Shown in pieces: positions 38,895 to 47,300 of a stretch of DNA of 64,000 bases. The DNA comes from Arthrobacter sp. PGP41. GTDB lineage: Bacteria > Actinomycetota > Actinomycetes > Actinomycetales > Micrococcaceae. Every line of letters begins with the position of its first letter. Within the stretch, counting starts at the first letter, position 1. The notes beneath the pieces were generated by a model. It did no database searches, had not been told where the DNA came from, and was given only the letters and a program-made list of their open reading frames with translations. The position numbers and the translations under genes were made by a program. The stretch is from NCBI RefSeq assembly GCF_002953935.1, contig NZ_CP026514.1:744001-808000 (forward strand). The letters run 5' to 3'.

Positions 38895-39045
38895 CCGACC
38901 AGCCTATGTGCTGCCGATCCGGCTCCCTCGAAGGCGCGTCCGCCGACCCAGAAAGACAGTCCTACATGCCGGTGTCAGCGCCCGTCCGCATAAGCTGAAG
39001 CACGAGAACATCAACTGCGAGCTGGGTAATCACAAGGGGAATGAT

Positions 39046-39909
39046 TTGAGCGATTACGGCGAGGATTATCTACGACGCTTACTCGACGCGGTTCGACGCT
39101 TTGAAACGGCCTTCGGCGCATGGATGGAAACGCAACAAGAATCTGACCACCTTTCTTCTCGTGGTCTTCTTCCAACCGTATGGGCCAAAGACGGACAAGA
39201 CCCTGATCTCGTACGCCGCCTTGAACTCGATGTGGCAGAGGCCGCAGGGTTGGCCGCACGCGCAGTCGCAGTCACTGGGGCGTTCATTTCTGTTGGAGGG
39301 CTTGGTGTCATCGACCCAATTTCCAACTGGTCATTCATGTCATCACCTAAGGCTCCGCTAGCACCACGCGATATTCGAATGACGATGGCGAACGTCAAAG
39401 GCCGACTCGAGGCATTGCTAACCGACGCGCAAGCCACCGCGGACTCGAGTCTGCCCAGCTTTTCACCCGCTCAGCTTCACCCCGTCATCTGGGCGGGGGC
39501 AGCTGCACACTGGACAACTCACCAGTACCGAGTGGCTGTACGCGAAGCCGCTGAAGGGCTGACCGTTTATTGGAAGCAGAAGCTCAAACGCAACGATGTA
39601 GACGACACTGTGTTCTGGCAACAGACCCTGTCAGCAGGCGAGGCGGTTGAGGGCAAACCCAAACTCGCTTGGCCCGGCCCCGCCGACGACAAGACGGCCA
39701 AGAGTATGCGGGGTGGGCTTGAACCCCTTGCAAAATCATTGAACGCTCTGGCCACCGGCCTGAACCTGACCGTCCGGAATGTTACTACCCACACTCGAGA
39801 CGAGCTCACCGAGCAGCAAGCAATGGAGCGCCTTGCCGCCTACAGCTTTCTTGCCCATCTGCTCGACCAGTGCCAGATAGACCGCTTCGAGAATGATCCC
39901 GTCCAGTGA
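39046..39909 (+). CDS. TIGR02391/Ymh-like HEPN protein
   Basis: This 287-aa protein resembles the TIGR02391 (Ymh) family, linked to abortive infection and HEPN folds. LHPVIWAGAAAHWTTHQYRVAVREAAEG is followed by DDTVFWQQTLS, a GGLEPLAKSLNALATGLNL stretch and VRNVTTH with R244-N245-xxx-H249. The N-terminal 140 residues are helical and unassigned. The TTG start at 39046 has AAGGGGA just upstream. The longer frame to 38908 runs into the neighbouring divergent gene and is Arg-rich. It probably acts as a ribonuclease effector, by inference from the motif. Confidence 0.65.
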   Translation: MSDYGEDYLRRLLDAVRRFETAFGAWMETQQESDHLSSRGLLPTVWAKDGQDPDLVRRLELDVAEAAGLAARAVAVTGAFISVGGLGVIDPISNWSFMSSPKAPLAPRDIRMTMANVKGRLEALLTDAQATADSSLPSFSPAQLHPVIWAGAAAHWTTHQYRVAVREAAEGLTVYWKQKLKRNDVDDTVFWQQTLSAGEAVEGKPKLAWPGPADDKTAKSMRGGLEPLAKSLNALATGLNLTVRNVTTHTRDELTEQQAMERLAAYSFLAHLLDQCQIDRFENDPVQ

Positions 39910-40037
39910 AGCATGGCTCCTGGGGAATTTATCGCGCCCGCCCGGCAGCAGCGCATGCAGGTCCTGGAGTGCCGGAAGGCTGGGAATCCGCTTGCATGAC
40001 GTACTCGTCTGGCACCACGACAAATTGAAGGCGACAA

Positions 40038-40886
40038 ATGGCTAGGAAAAGATTCGATGTCGAAGTTCCCGACGGACAGCATCTCGGGTTTTCAAGAGAC
40101 ACTGATGGTGCGTACCGCGCGCATCTCTTTGACAATGAAACGAACGATCTCGTTGGTCATGCGGAGCTATTCGAGCCCGACGAGGACGACGCCGGTTCGC
40201 CGAACATTCAGTACGTGTATGTTTCGGACCCGGGAGCAGCAGAAGGCCGCGAGCTTACAGACGAGGAACTCGCCGAGGCGCTTGAGGCCCTGCTTCGCCT
40301 TGGAATCATCGTTGCGACGCTGGCGGCTGCAGCTACGCCGCACGTCAAGAGATGGTTGCATGACGTAGCGATTCCGGCCATGAAGTCAACGAGCGATACT
40401 GCGCTCCTGACTATGAAGTCGACGTGGAACAGATTCATCGGAACTCGGAATGTCGAGCGCGGGGCCGCCCCTGCTGAAATGGTTCCCGCGACTGAACCTG
40501 TGCGTGCAGATTCCTCGACAGAACTGGAAGTTGCGTTCCAAGACTATCGAGCCCGCATGGGCAGCGCAGAGGCACGGGAACGCTTTGTTGGGGCTCTACT
40601 GGCCAGGGCATTTAGTGAAGAGCAAATGAGAATGCTGCTCAATGCCAAAATCGAGGACGGTGCTCCAGCCGGCTTGACAGCCGCAATGGGGGCACTTACG
40701 GCGCAGCAGGTCGGGGAGACCATCACCTTGATGCTTGAGAAGAACCCGTCGCTGCTCGACTGTGAGCCCTTGGCTGAGCTCGGGACGATTCTCAGGGGAA
40801 GTCGAGCCGATGGCGAGTATGTGCCGCTGAGAGTCGAAAGGACGAAAGAGGTACCGCGCTTAAGGGGTGGACAGGTGGGATCTTAA
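40038..40886 (+). CDS. 282-aa hypothetical protein with one hydrophobic segment
   Basis: GAAGG lies upstream of the ATG. The protein starts with a small beta-rich acidic domain (1-80), then a hydrophobic stretch ALLRLGIIVATLAAAATPHV (about 85-105) that may be a membrane helix. A helical C-terminal part follows (ELEVAFQDYRARMGSAEARERFVGALLARAFSEEQMRMLLNA). No enzyme motif is visible. It is the last gene of the island, 265 bp before the right att core, next to HEPN genes, and could be a membrane effector or a passenger. Confidence 0.6.
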   Translation: MARKRFDVEVPDGQHLGFSRDTDGAYRAHLFDNETNDLVGHAELFEPDEDDAGSPNIQYVYVSDPGAAEGRELTDEELAEALEALLRLGIIVATLAAAATPHVKRWLHDVAIPAMKSTSDTALLTMKSTWNRFIGTRNVERGAAPAEMVPATEPVRADSSTELEVAFQDYRARMGSAEARERFVGALLARAFSEEQMRMLLNAKIEDGAPAGLTAAMGALTAQQVGETITLMLEKNPSLLDCEPLAELGTILRGSRADGEYVPLRVERTKEVPRLRGGQVGS

Positions 40887-41150
40887 TTGGGAGAAGCCCT
40901 CACGCCCGAAATGCATTACAGAACGCACTGGCGCACCCTTGCCGTGGTCCAGGCAAAGGGGCCCGCGAAAAAGATCTCAACGGTGGCAAGGGGCCAGTGC
41001 AACGGGGCAGCGCCATGGACGACACGTTTACGACACGCTATGAACGGGAAGTGCAGGGAACACGCGGGTACGATTTCGACATCAACAGTTGCAAAATCGC
41101 TGGTCACGGGCCGGTTCAGGGCACCGCCGGGAACACCCCGGATACTCCTC

Positions 41151-41193
41151 CTTGTAAAGCGGGGGTCGTCGGTTCGAATCCGACAGGGGGCTC
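41151..41193 (+). repeat. attR core: 43-bp copy of the tRNA-Thr 3' half
   Basis: Identical to 11848-11890 over 43 bases in direct orientation. It contains the anticodon loop to the 3' end of tRNA-Thr but no 5' half, so it is not a functional tRNA. It marks the right end of the island. The 265 bp before it hold no supported gene. Confidence 0.93.
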
Positions 41194-41271
41194 CACTACC
41201 TTCTCCTCCCGGCACGGCTAAGCTGGTCTTATCCGGATCGTCAGCCTGCTGATAAAAGGAGTGTGGGTGCC

Positions 41272-41697
41272 ATGCCCAAGACCGGAAAGAACGGCCACGC
41301 CCGCAAGGACGAGCTTCCCTCGACACTGCAGCGCTCCGGGCGGAAGGCCCAGGACACGTTCGCCAAAACCTACGATTCAGCCCTCGAGAGCTACGACCAC
41401 GACGAGCAGCGGGCCGCCCGGGCGGCCTACGCCTCGCTGAAGCACAGCTACGAGAAGGTGGGCGACCACTGGGAGCCGAAGGAAAAACGCGGCCCCTCGG
41501 ACAAACGGGCCGAAGGGGGCGTGCGGTCCTCCGAGCCCAGCGCGGGCGGCGTGAACGCGAACGCCTCGAAGGAACATCTCTACAAGCTCGCGCGGGAGTT
41601 GCACATCGACGGCCGTTCCAAGATGGATAAGGACCAACTGGTCAAAGCCATCCAGAAGGCCAATGATACGGCTACCAGGAAGGCCCGCGGCTCGTAA
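41272..41697 (+). CDS. ChaB-like protein with Rho_N-type C-terminus
   Basis: This 141-aa basic protein has a ChaB domain at residues 8-70 (DELPSTLQRSGRKAQDTFAKTYDSALE, then RAAYASLKHSYEKVGDHWEPK). A C-terminal SAP/Rho_N-like motif (SKEHLYKLARELHIDGRSKMDKDQLVKAIQ) probably binds nucleic acid. ChaB was linked to cation transport regulation, but the family role is unclear. The ATG at 41272 has AGGAG 10 nt upstream. The GTG at 41263 is too close to that element. It is the first host gene right of the island. Confidence 0.85.
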   Translation: MPKTGKNGHARKDELPSTLQRSGRKAQDTFAKTYDSALESYDHDEQRAARAAYASLKHSYEKVGDHWEPKEKRGPSDKRAEGGVRSSEPSAGGVNANASKEHLYKLARELHIDGRSKMDKDQLVKAIQKANDTATRKARGS

Positions 41698-41795
41698 TTT
41701 CCCTTCTGCCTGCCCTTGCCGTACAGCCCCTGCAGGGTGTCGAATCAGAGGACACGTTCAGCCCGGTTGGATGGCGAAGGCGCCAGGAGGTTCCC

Positions 41796-43967
41796 ATGTC
41801 GGTCAGAGGCACCAAGGACTCAGCCAGGACAGCGGCCGGAAGGAACGGACCCGAGTCCCGACGCGCGGATGCCTCCGCCGGAATCGCAGCCGAGGAGCCC
41901 GCCAAAATCCGGAACGTGGCGCTCGTAGGCCATTCAGGTGCCGGAAAGACCATGCTGATCGAGGCGCTGCTCGCTGCCAACGGCATGATCACCCGCAAAG
42001 GATCCATTCCGGACGGGACCACCGTCAGTGATTCGGACCCCGCTGCGGTGCACCAGCAGCGCTCAGTGACCCTGTCTCTGGTGCCGCTGCTGGTTGACGG
42101 CATCAAAGTGAACCTCCTGGACACCCCGGGCTACCCGGATTTCATCGGCGAACTCCGCGCAGGACTCCGCGCCGCGGACGCCGCCCTGTTCGTGGTGTCC
42201 GCTGTAGACGGGATCGACGCCACCACCACGGCGCTGTGGGATGAATGCGAGCACATGCGCCTGCCCCGCGCTGTCGCCATCACCCGCATGGACCACCCGC
42301 GGGCAGATTACGACGGCGTCCTGGCCGCCTGCCGGAAGTCCTTCGGCGAGGGCGTCCTTCCGCTTTACGTTCCGGTGCGGGCGGGCGCTGAGGTCACCGG
42401 CCTGCTGGGCCTGCTGTCCGGGACGGTCAGCGATTACTCGTCCGGAGAGCCGTCCGCAACGACGCGAACAGCGAATGCGGACGAACTGGCGGCCCACGGT
42501 GCCGCCAGGGGGGACCTCATCGAGGGGATCATCGGCGAGAGCGAAGACGAGACCCTGATGGACCGCTACCTGGAAGGCGAAGACATCGAAACCGACGTCC
42601 TCGTCGCCGACCTGGAAACCGCTGTCGAGCGCGGGTCCTTCTTCCCCGTCCTGTCCACGTCGGCCGTCACCGGACTGGGGACCGCGGAACTGGTGGAGGT
42701 CCTGGTCCGGGCCTTCCCGCCTCCGTCGGACGGCCGGGTGCCTGAGGTGACGGATCTGGCGGGCGCGCCTGCCGGCCCCCTGTCCTGCGACCCCGGGGGC
42801 CAGTTGGCGGCAGAGGTGGTCCGCACCTCCATCGACCCGTTTCTGGGGCGGATCTGCCTGGTCCGGGTTTTCTCCGGCACGCTCCGGGAGGACGCCCCGG
42901 TGCACGTCACCGGCCAGGGCCTGGCCGACCGCGGGCACCAGGACCACGACACGGACGAGCGCGTTACGCACCTCTACTCACCGCTGGGTGCCTCGCTGCG
43001 GCCTGTCCCGCATTGCGTGGCGGGGGACATCTGCGCGGTGGCGAAACTGGGAAGCGCCGAAACCGGAGACACCATTTCCGGCCGGGACCAGCCGCTGCTG
43101 CTGGCCACCTGGGAGATGCCCGAGCCGCTGCTGCCCGTGGCCGTGGAGGCTGATTCGCGAAGTGACGAGGACGCCCTGGCGCGCAGCCTCGGGAAGATCG
43201 CCGCCGGCGATCCCACCTTGCGGGTGGAACGGAACCAGGAAACGCATCAGCTTGTCCTTTGGTGCATGGGGGAGGCCCACGCCGAGGTGGTGCTGGACAG
43301 GTTGCGGGACCAGGGCGTGAAGCTGCATACGGTGGAAGTGGTGACGCCCTTGCGTGAAACATTTGCGGCCGCCGCCGCCGGCCATGGCCGGCACGTCAAG
43401 CAGTCCGGCGGCCACGGGCAATATGCCGTCTGCGACATCGACGTGGAACCCCTGCCCCGCGGCGGTGGCTTCGAATTCGTGGACAAGACGGTGGGCGGCG
43501 TGATCCCGGGGACGTTCATCCCGTCCGTGGAGAAGGGCGTCCGCGCCCAGATGGAAAAGGGTGTCAGCGCGGGCTTCCCCGTGGTGGACCTGCGGGTGAC
43601 GCTCACGGGAGGCAAAGCGCACAGCGTTGATTCTTCCGATGCCGCATTCCAGGCGGCCGGGGCGCTGGCGTTGCGCGAGGCGGCCGCAGCAGGGCGGATC
43701 CAACTCCTGGAGCCGGTGTCATCGGTGGTCATCACTGTGACGGACGAGCACGTGGGATCCGTGATGAGCGATCTGTCCGCCCGCCGCGGCAGGCTCACCG
43801 GAACCACCTCCTCAGGTGACGGCCTGACTGAAATCAGCGCTGAGGTCCCGGACCAGGAACTGCTGCGGTACGCCGTGGATTTGCGGGCCCTCACCGCGGG
43901 ATCCGGGCGGTTCCGCCGCCGGTACCTCCGGCATGATCCGGTACCCGCCAGCTTCAGCACCCCGTAG
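41796..43967 (+). CDS. EF-G2-type elongation factor G-like GTPase
   Basis: This 723-aa translational GTPase is paralogous to FusA. G1 is GHSGAGKT (about 45-52) and G3 is DTPG. G4 appears as TRMD instead of the usual NKxD, as in EF-G2-like proteins. Domain II, III, IV (with the ATPLR-like VTPLRETFAAAAAGHGRHVKQSGGHGQ) and V (DEHVGSVMSDLSARRGRLTGT) follow. It may act in ribosome stress or a regulatory step and not normal translocation. The exact job of this subfamily is not settled. A good AGGAGG lies 6 nt before the ATG. The MFS gene follows 11 bp after its stop and may be co-transcribed. Confidence 0.9.
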   Translation: MSVRGTKDSARTAAGRNGPESRRADASAGIAAEEPAKIRNVALVGHSGAGKTMLIEALLAANGMITRKGSIPDGTTVSDSDPAAVHQQRSVTLSLVPLLVDGIKVNLLDTPGYPDFIGELRAGLRAADAALFVVSAVDGIDATTTALWDECEHMRLPRAVAITRMDHPRADYDGVLAACRKSFGEGVLPLYVPVRAGAEVTGLLGLLSGTVSDYSSGEPSATTRTANADELAAHGAARGDLIEGIIGESEDETLMDRYLEGEDIETDVLVADLETAVERGSFFPVLSTSAVTGLGTAELVEVLVRAFPPPSDGRVPEVTDLAGAPAGPLSCDPGGQLAAEVVRTSIDPFLGRICLVRVFSGTLREDAPVHVTGQGLADRGHQDHDTDERVTHLYSPLGASLRPVPHCVAGDICAVAKLGSAETGDTISGRDQPLLLATWEMPEPLLPVAVEADSRSDEDALARSLGKIAAGDPTLRVERNQETHQLVLWCMGEAHAEVVLDRLRDQGVKLHTVEVVTPLRETFAAAAAGHGRHVKQSGGHGQYAVCDIDVEPLPRGGGFEFVDKTVGGVIPGTFIPSVEKGVRAQMEKGVSAGFPVVDLRVTLTGGKAHSVDSSDAAFQAAGALALREAAAAGRIQLLEPVSSVVITVTDEHVGSVMSDLSARRGRLTGTTSSGDGLTEISAEVPDQELLRYAVDLRALTAGSGRFRRRYLRHDPVPASFSTP

Positions 43968-43978
43968 CCGCACCTGCC

Positions 43979-45235
43979 ATGAACGACGCAGCCAGGAAGA
44001 TCCAGCGCGTCTATCTGACGCTTACCCTGGGAAACACTTTGGCGGCCTCGTTCATCTGGGGCATCAACACGCTCTTTTTGCTGGATGCGGGGCTGAGCAA
44101 CCTGGAGGCCTTTGCCGCGAATGCCTTCTTCACCGCCGGCATGGTGCTGTTCGAGGTGCCCACCGGAGTGGTGGCGGACAGCTGGGGCCGCCGGGTTTCG
44201 TTCCTGCTGGGCACCCTCACGCTGGCCGGGTCCACCTTCCTGTACTTCCTCCTGTGGCAGTTTTCGGCCCCGTTCTGGTGGTGGGCCGTCGTCTCGGTCC
44301 TGCTGGGCCTGGGCTTCACTTTCTTCTCCGGCGCAGTGGAGGCCTGGCTGGTGGACGCCCTGCGTTTCTCCGGCTACGAAGGCGGGCTGGAAACGGTGCT
44401 TGGCCGGGGGCAGATGGTCTCCGGCGTTGCCATGCTGGCGGGCTCCGTGGCAGGCGGGGTCATTGCGCAGGCCACCAACCTCGGGGTTCCGTTCCTCGTC
44501 CGGGTGGGTGTGCTCGGTGCCATGTTTGCCGTGGCCTTCCTGCTCATGCATGACGTCGGCTTCACACCTGAGCGTTCGGCCCACCCGCTGCGGGCCACCC
44601 GGGCAGTCTTGCGTGCCTCGGTGGACAACGGGCTGAAGAACCCGCCCGTCCGCTTCATCATGCTGGCCGCACCCTTCACCGAAGGAGTGGGCATCTACGT
44701 TTTCTATGCCCTGCAGCCCTACCTGCTTCAGCTCTTCGGAGACCCGCGCGCCTACGCCATAGCAGGCCTGGCTGCGGCCCTCGTGGCAGGAGCCGACGTC
44801 GTCGGCGGATGGATGGCGCCCCGCATCCGGAGGCTGGTCAAGCGGCGGACCAGCGTGCTGATCGCCACCAACGTGGCCAGTGCACTCATCCTGGTGGTGC
44901 TCATGTTCACCAGCGCCTTCTGGCTGGCGTTGGTGCTCCTGGCACTCTGGGCCGTGGTGTCCTCGGCCGGCACCCCCGTTAGGCAGGCGTACCTGAACGA
45001 CATGATTGCCTCGAAGCAGCGCGCCACAGTGCTGAGCTTCGATTCCCTGATGGGCTCGGCCGGGGGAGTGGTGGTGCAGCCGATGCTGGGCCGGGCCGCG
45101 GACCTCTACGGCTACCCGGCTTCACTGGCCGTGGGCGGGGCAGTGCAACTGATTGCCGCCCCCTTTATCCTGCTCAGCCGCCGGCAGCGCTCGCAGGCGG
45201 ACACGGCCTCGGACACAACGCGGGCAGCGCCCTAG
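43979..45235 (+). CDS. MFS transporter
   Basis: This 418-aa membrane protein has about 12 hydrophobic segments, beginning with IQRVYLTLTLGNTLAASFIWGINTLFLL. The MFS signature between helices 2 and 3 appears as GVVADSWGRRVSFLLGT. It resembles small drug or unknown-substrate exporters (MFS_1). The substrate cannot be inferred. It follows the EF-G2 gene by 11 bp. Confidence 0.85.
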   Translation: MNDAARKIQRVYLTLTLGNTLAASFIWGINTLFLLDAGLSNLEAFAANAFFTAGMVLFEVPTGVVADSWGRRVSFLLGTLTLAGSTFLYFLLWQFSAPFWWWAVVSVLLGLGFTFFSGAVEAWLVDALRFSGYEGGLETVLGRGQMVSGVAMLAGSVAGGVIAQATNLGVPFLVRVGVLGAMFAVAFLLMHDVGFTPERSAHPLRATRAVLRASVDNGLKNPPVRFIMLAAPFTEGVGIYVFYALQPYLLQLFGDPRAYAIAGLAAALVAGADVVGGWMAPRIRRLVKRRTSVLIATNVASALILVVLMFTSAFWLALVLLALWAVVSSAGTPVRQAYLNDMIASKQRATVLSFDSLMGSAGGVVVQPMLGRAADLYGYPASLAVGGAVQLIAAPFILLSRRQRSQADTASDTTRAAP

Positions 45236-45263
45236 CAGCGCCCCGGTACGGTGGAAAATTTCC

Positions 45264-45611
45264 TCAGTCCGAGTCCATCAGTTCGAGCAGCTTTTTCGCC
45301 GCGTCCCTAATGTCCTCATGCCCGTGCTGCGCCGCCCTGCTTTCCAGCGAGATGACAGCGCAGCGGTGGACTTTGTTGAAGTCCCCGAACGGGAAGCTCA
45401 CGCTGCCTTTGGTCCCCTCCGACTTGTCATCATCCCGGCCAAGGTGCCAGTCTGCGAAGGTCCCGAAACCGTGCTTGTCGATGAACGAGTTCTCCTGCTC
45501 TGTGGAGGGCGCGTGTTCACTCCAGTCATCCCGGACATCGCGCTGGACCTTTCCTGCCTCAATGAGCTTGCGGGCGTGTGAGAGTGCCTTCCGGTTCAGC
45601 CTTACTGCCAT
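45264..45611 (-). CDS. 115-aa conserved hypothetical protein
   Basis: This is a soluble protein, helical at both ends, with the pattern MAVRLNRKALSHARKLIEAG then DDWSEHAPSTEQENSFI and HGFGTFADWHLG. I recall similar proteins widely in actinobacteria without a known role. The ATG at 45611 is preferred over an upstream start because GGAAGGA precedes it and the extension is unlike coding sequence. It is convergent with the MFS gene. Confidence 0.7.
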   Translation of the reverse strand: MAVRLNRKALSHARKLIEAGKVQRDVRDDWSEHAPSTEQENSFIDKHGFGTFADWHLGRDDDKSEGTKGSVSFPFGDFNKVHRCAVISLESRAAQHGHEDIRDAAKKLLELMDSD

Positions 45612-45756
45612 CCTGCGTCCTTCCAGAGCGGGGCTCCGGCCGCAGCCGGCCGGAGGGTTTCCAGCGTAGAACGGTGCCAACGGAATCCGCTACGGATTAA
45701 CGCCAGCGAGACCGCGGTGAAACACGGGCACAACAATCCCTGCGTAGGTTTCAGGC

Positions 45757-45960
45757 ATGCTCGCAGACATCCTCCTCCGGCTCCGCACCTGGCTCATTAG
45801 CACGTTTGCCTACGAGACGGGCGGGCAGGCGGCCGATGCCATGGCTGACGCCGCGCGCTGGGGATGGCTTCCGGCGTTGAGCGGAGTGGCTGTTGGGGGA
45901 GATCACGCCCGGCGGAGCCATGGGGAATCCCTGGCGAAGCGTGCAGAAATGTCTGGTTGA
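45757..45960 (+). CDS. Possible 67-aa small protein
   Basis: A short frame with host-like codon use in its first half (CTC, ATC, GCC) and an amphipathic start MLADILLRLRTWLIS. The ribosome binding site is weak and no family is recognised. It may be a chance frame. Confidence 0.3.
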   Translation: MLADILLRLRTWLISTFAYETGGQAADAMADAARWGWLPALSGVAVGGDHARRSHGESLAKRAEMSG

Positions 45961-46052
45961 GCACAGTATTGCGCCGGTAACGGGATAATGCCCTAAACTG
46001 CTTCACTGAGGTGCCTGAAATGGTGCTGCGCAGCAACGAAAGTGAACACGCT

Positions 46053-46355
46053 ATGGCTACCGATTACGATGCCCCACGCAAGCAGGAAGAAGAATCTCCG
46101 GCTGACTCGCTGGAGGCCCTCCAGGCCTCGCGCGGCGGCAACGCCCAGACCGCGGTCATTGACGTCGATGAGAACGATACCGCCGAGGGCATTGACCTGC
46201 CGGGTGCGGATCTTTCCAACGAGGAACTGACGGTCATTGTTGTTCCCGAGCAGTCCGATGAGTTCACCTGTTCGTCATGCTTCCTTGTCCGCCACCGCTC
46301 CCAGGTTGCCCGGGAAAAGAACGGCATGAAGTACTGCCGCGACTGCGAAGGCTGA
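46053..46355 (+). CDS. DUF4193 zinc-ribbon-like protein
   Basis: This 100-aa protein matches the actinobacterial DUF4193 pattern. It has an acidic N-terminus with DYDAPRK, then IDLPGADLSNEELTV, and a C-terminal zinc finger with CSSC and CRDC. The function is unknown, and a transcription-associated role is sometimes suspected from the zinc ribbon. The ATG at 46053 is chosen. Frames reaching further upstream lack conservation. Confidence 0.85.
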   Translation: MATDYDAPRKQEEESPADSLEALQASRGGNAQTAVIDVDENDTAEGIDLPGADLSNEELTVIVVPEQSDEFTCSSCFLVRHRSQVAREKNGMKYCRDCEG

Positions 46356-46649
46356 CTCCTTTTCCTGATTGCCGGCGCCGGCCACCCCCTCGGGTGACCG
46401 GCGCGTCCTGTCTCCTGCCGCCGTCGTTATCCCGGTAACGGCAAGGTGCCGGAACACTGCCAAAAGAACACGGAACGGGTTCCAAACGGACCCGCGTGGG
46501 CCCTGTTTCGGCCCCTGCTATACATGGGCGTGATGCAGGGTGCGGCGGGTTAACGGTTACGTGGCGAAGCGGCAACAAGCCTCGTTTCGCGCCGCAAAGG
46601 CTCCTACGCTTGAGCTATCCATTCGCTCCACAACATGGGTGGCTCCAAA

Positions 46650-47198
46650 ATGAAAAAGTTCTACACCTGGCTGGCTGCCATCCTCCTGGCGGCCGGGCTG
46701 GGAATCGTGGTCCCGGGGCCCGCCTCCGCTTCCACATCCTATTGCGGGCTCGTATGGGGGTCTTTGGCCAAGGCCGACCAAAGCATGAGCACCGCCACCG
46801 TCACCAACGTCCGGACCGGGCAGCACTACTGCTTCGACAGGATGGTGGTGGACCTCCACGGCGCCGTTGCGGGTTATACCGTGCGGTACGTTCCCCAGAT
46901 AGTCCAGGACGGGTCCGGCTTCGCCATCCCCGTCCGGGGAAACGCGCGGCTGCAGGTGACAGTGAACGCGCCCGCCTACGACGGCGACTACAACTCCACC
47001 TACACCCCGTCCGACCAGGCTGAACTCTCCAACGTTGCCCGCTACCAGACCTTCCGCCAGGTGGTTTTTGCCGGCAGCTACGAGGGCTACACCAGCATCG
47101 GACTGGGCGTACGGGCCCGCCTGCCGTTCCGGGTCTTCACCCTGGACGGGCCGGGCTCCGGGTCGCGCCTGGTGGTTGACGTAGCGCATTACTGGTGA
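46650..47198 (+). CDS. Secreted AMIN-like domain protein
   Basis: The 182-aa product has a clear signal peptide: MKKFYTWLAAILLAAGLGIV with a cleavage site after the PASA segment. The mature part is a beta-rich AMIN-like domain: YCGLVWGSLAKAD, VTNVRTGQHYCFDRMVVDL with a cysteine pair, and FRVFTLDGPGSGSRLVVDVAHYW. Such domains bind cell-wall components in secreted actinobacterial proteins. The ATG at 46650 is chosen so that the signal peptide starts with MKK. An ATG at 46635 is possible. Confidence 0.75.
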   Translation: MKKFYTWLAAILLAAGLGIVVPGPASASTSYCGLVWGSLAKADQSMSTATVTNVRTGQHYCFDRMVVDLHGAVAGYTVRYVPQIVQDGSGFAIPVRGNARLQVTVNAPAYDGDYNSTYTPSDQAELSNVARYQTFRQVVFAGSYEGYTSIGLGVRARLPFRVFTLDGPGSGSRLVVDVAHYW

Positions 47199-47232
47199 CG
47201 GCGGGCAGTAAGCAGCCAGCCGATCAACACCG

Positions 47233-47276
47233 AAGGTGCCGTTCCCCCGTTATGCGGGGAACGGCACCTTTTTTCG
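47233..47276. terminator. Bidirectional terminator
   Basis: A perfect 15-bp stem (AAGGTGCCGTTCCCC and its complement) surrounds an 8-nt loop, then TTTTTTC. It lies between the convergent AMIN-like and permease genes and can serve both. Confidence 0.92.
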
Positions 47277-47300
47277 TCCGCGGTAACGGGCTCCGGACCC

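Larger units (their letters stand above)
11848..41193. mobile_element. 29.3-kb integrated defence island in tRNA-Thr
   Basis: The island is bounded by the 43-bp direct repeats at 11848-11890 and 41151-41193. It encodes an excisionase-like gene and a tyrosine integrase at the left end, a primase/helicase-like ATPase (30047-33199), a replication-relaxation-like protein and a serine recombinase. The cargo is a helicase/nuclease operon, a NaeI-type restriction module, an Mrr-like nuclease and two HEPN proteins. No relaxase, FtsK/T4SS, capsid, terminase or toxin-coupled partition genes were recognised. Codon use in 26-41 kb is visibly less GC3-rich than in the host flanks. It is best described as an integrative, possibly replicating, non-conjugative island or phage-satellite-like element. 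Confidence 0.9.

Noticed and set aside
41151..41193. Second tRNA-Thr gene
   Set aside because: Only the 3' half is present. The acceptor 5' strand and D-arm are missing.
40887..41326. Frames crossing the right att core
   Set aside because: They translate the duplicated tRNA segment and lack ribosome binding sites. The tRNA-derived peptide is a common artefact.
46376..46403. Hairpin after the DUF4193 gene
   Set aside because: A 12-bp stem with one mismatch but no T run. Too weak to list as a terminator.
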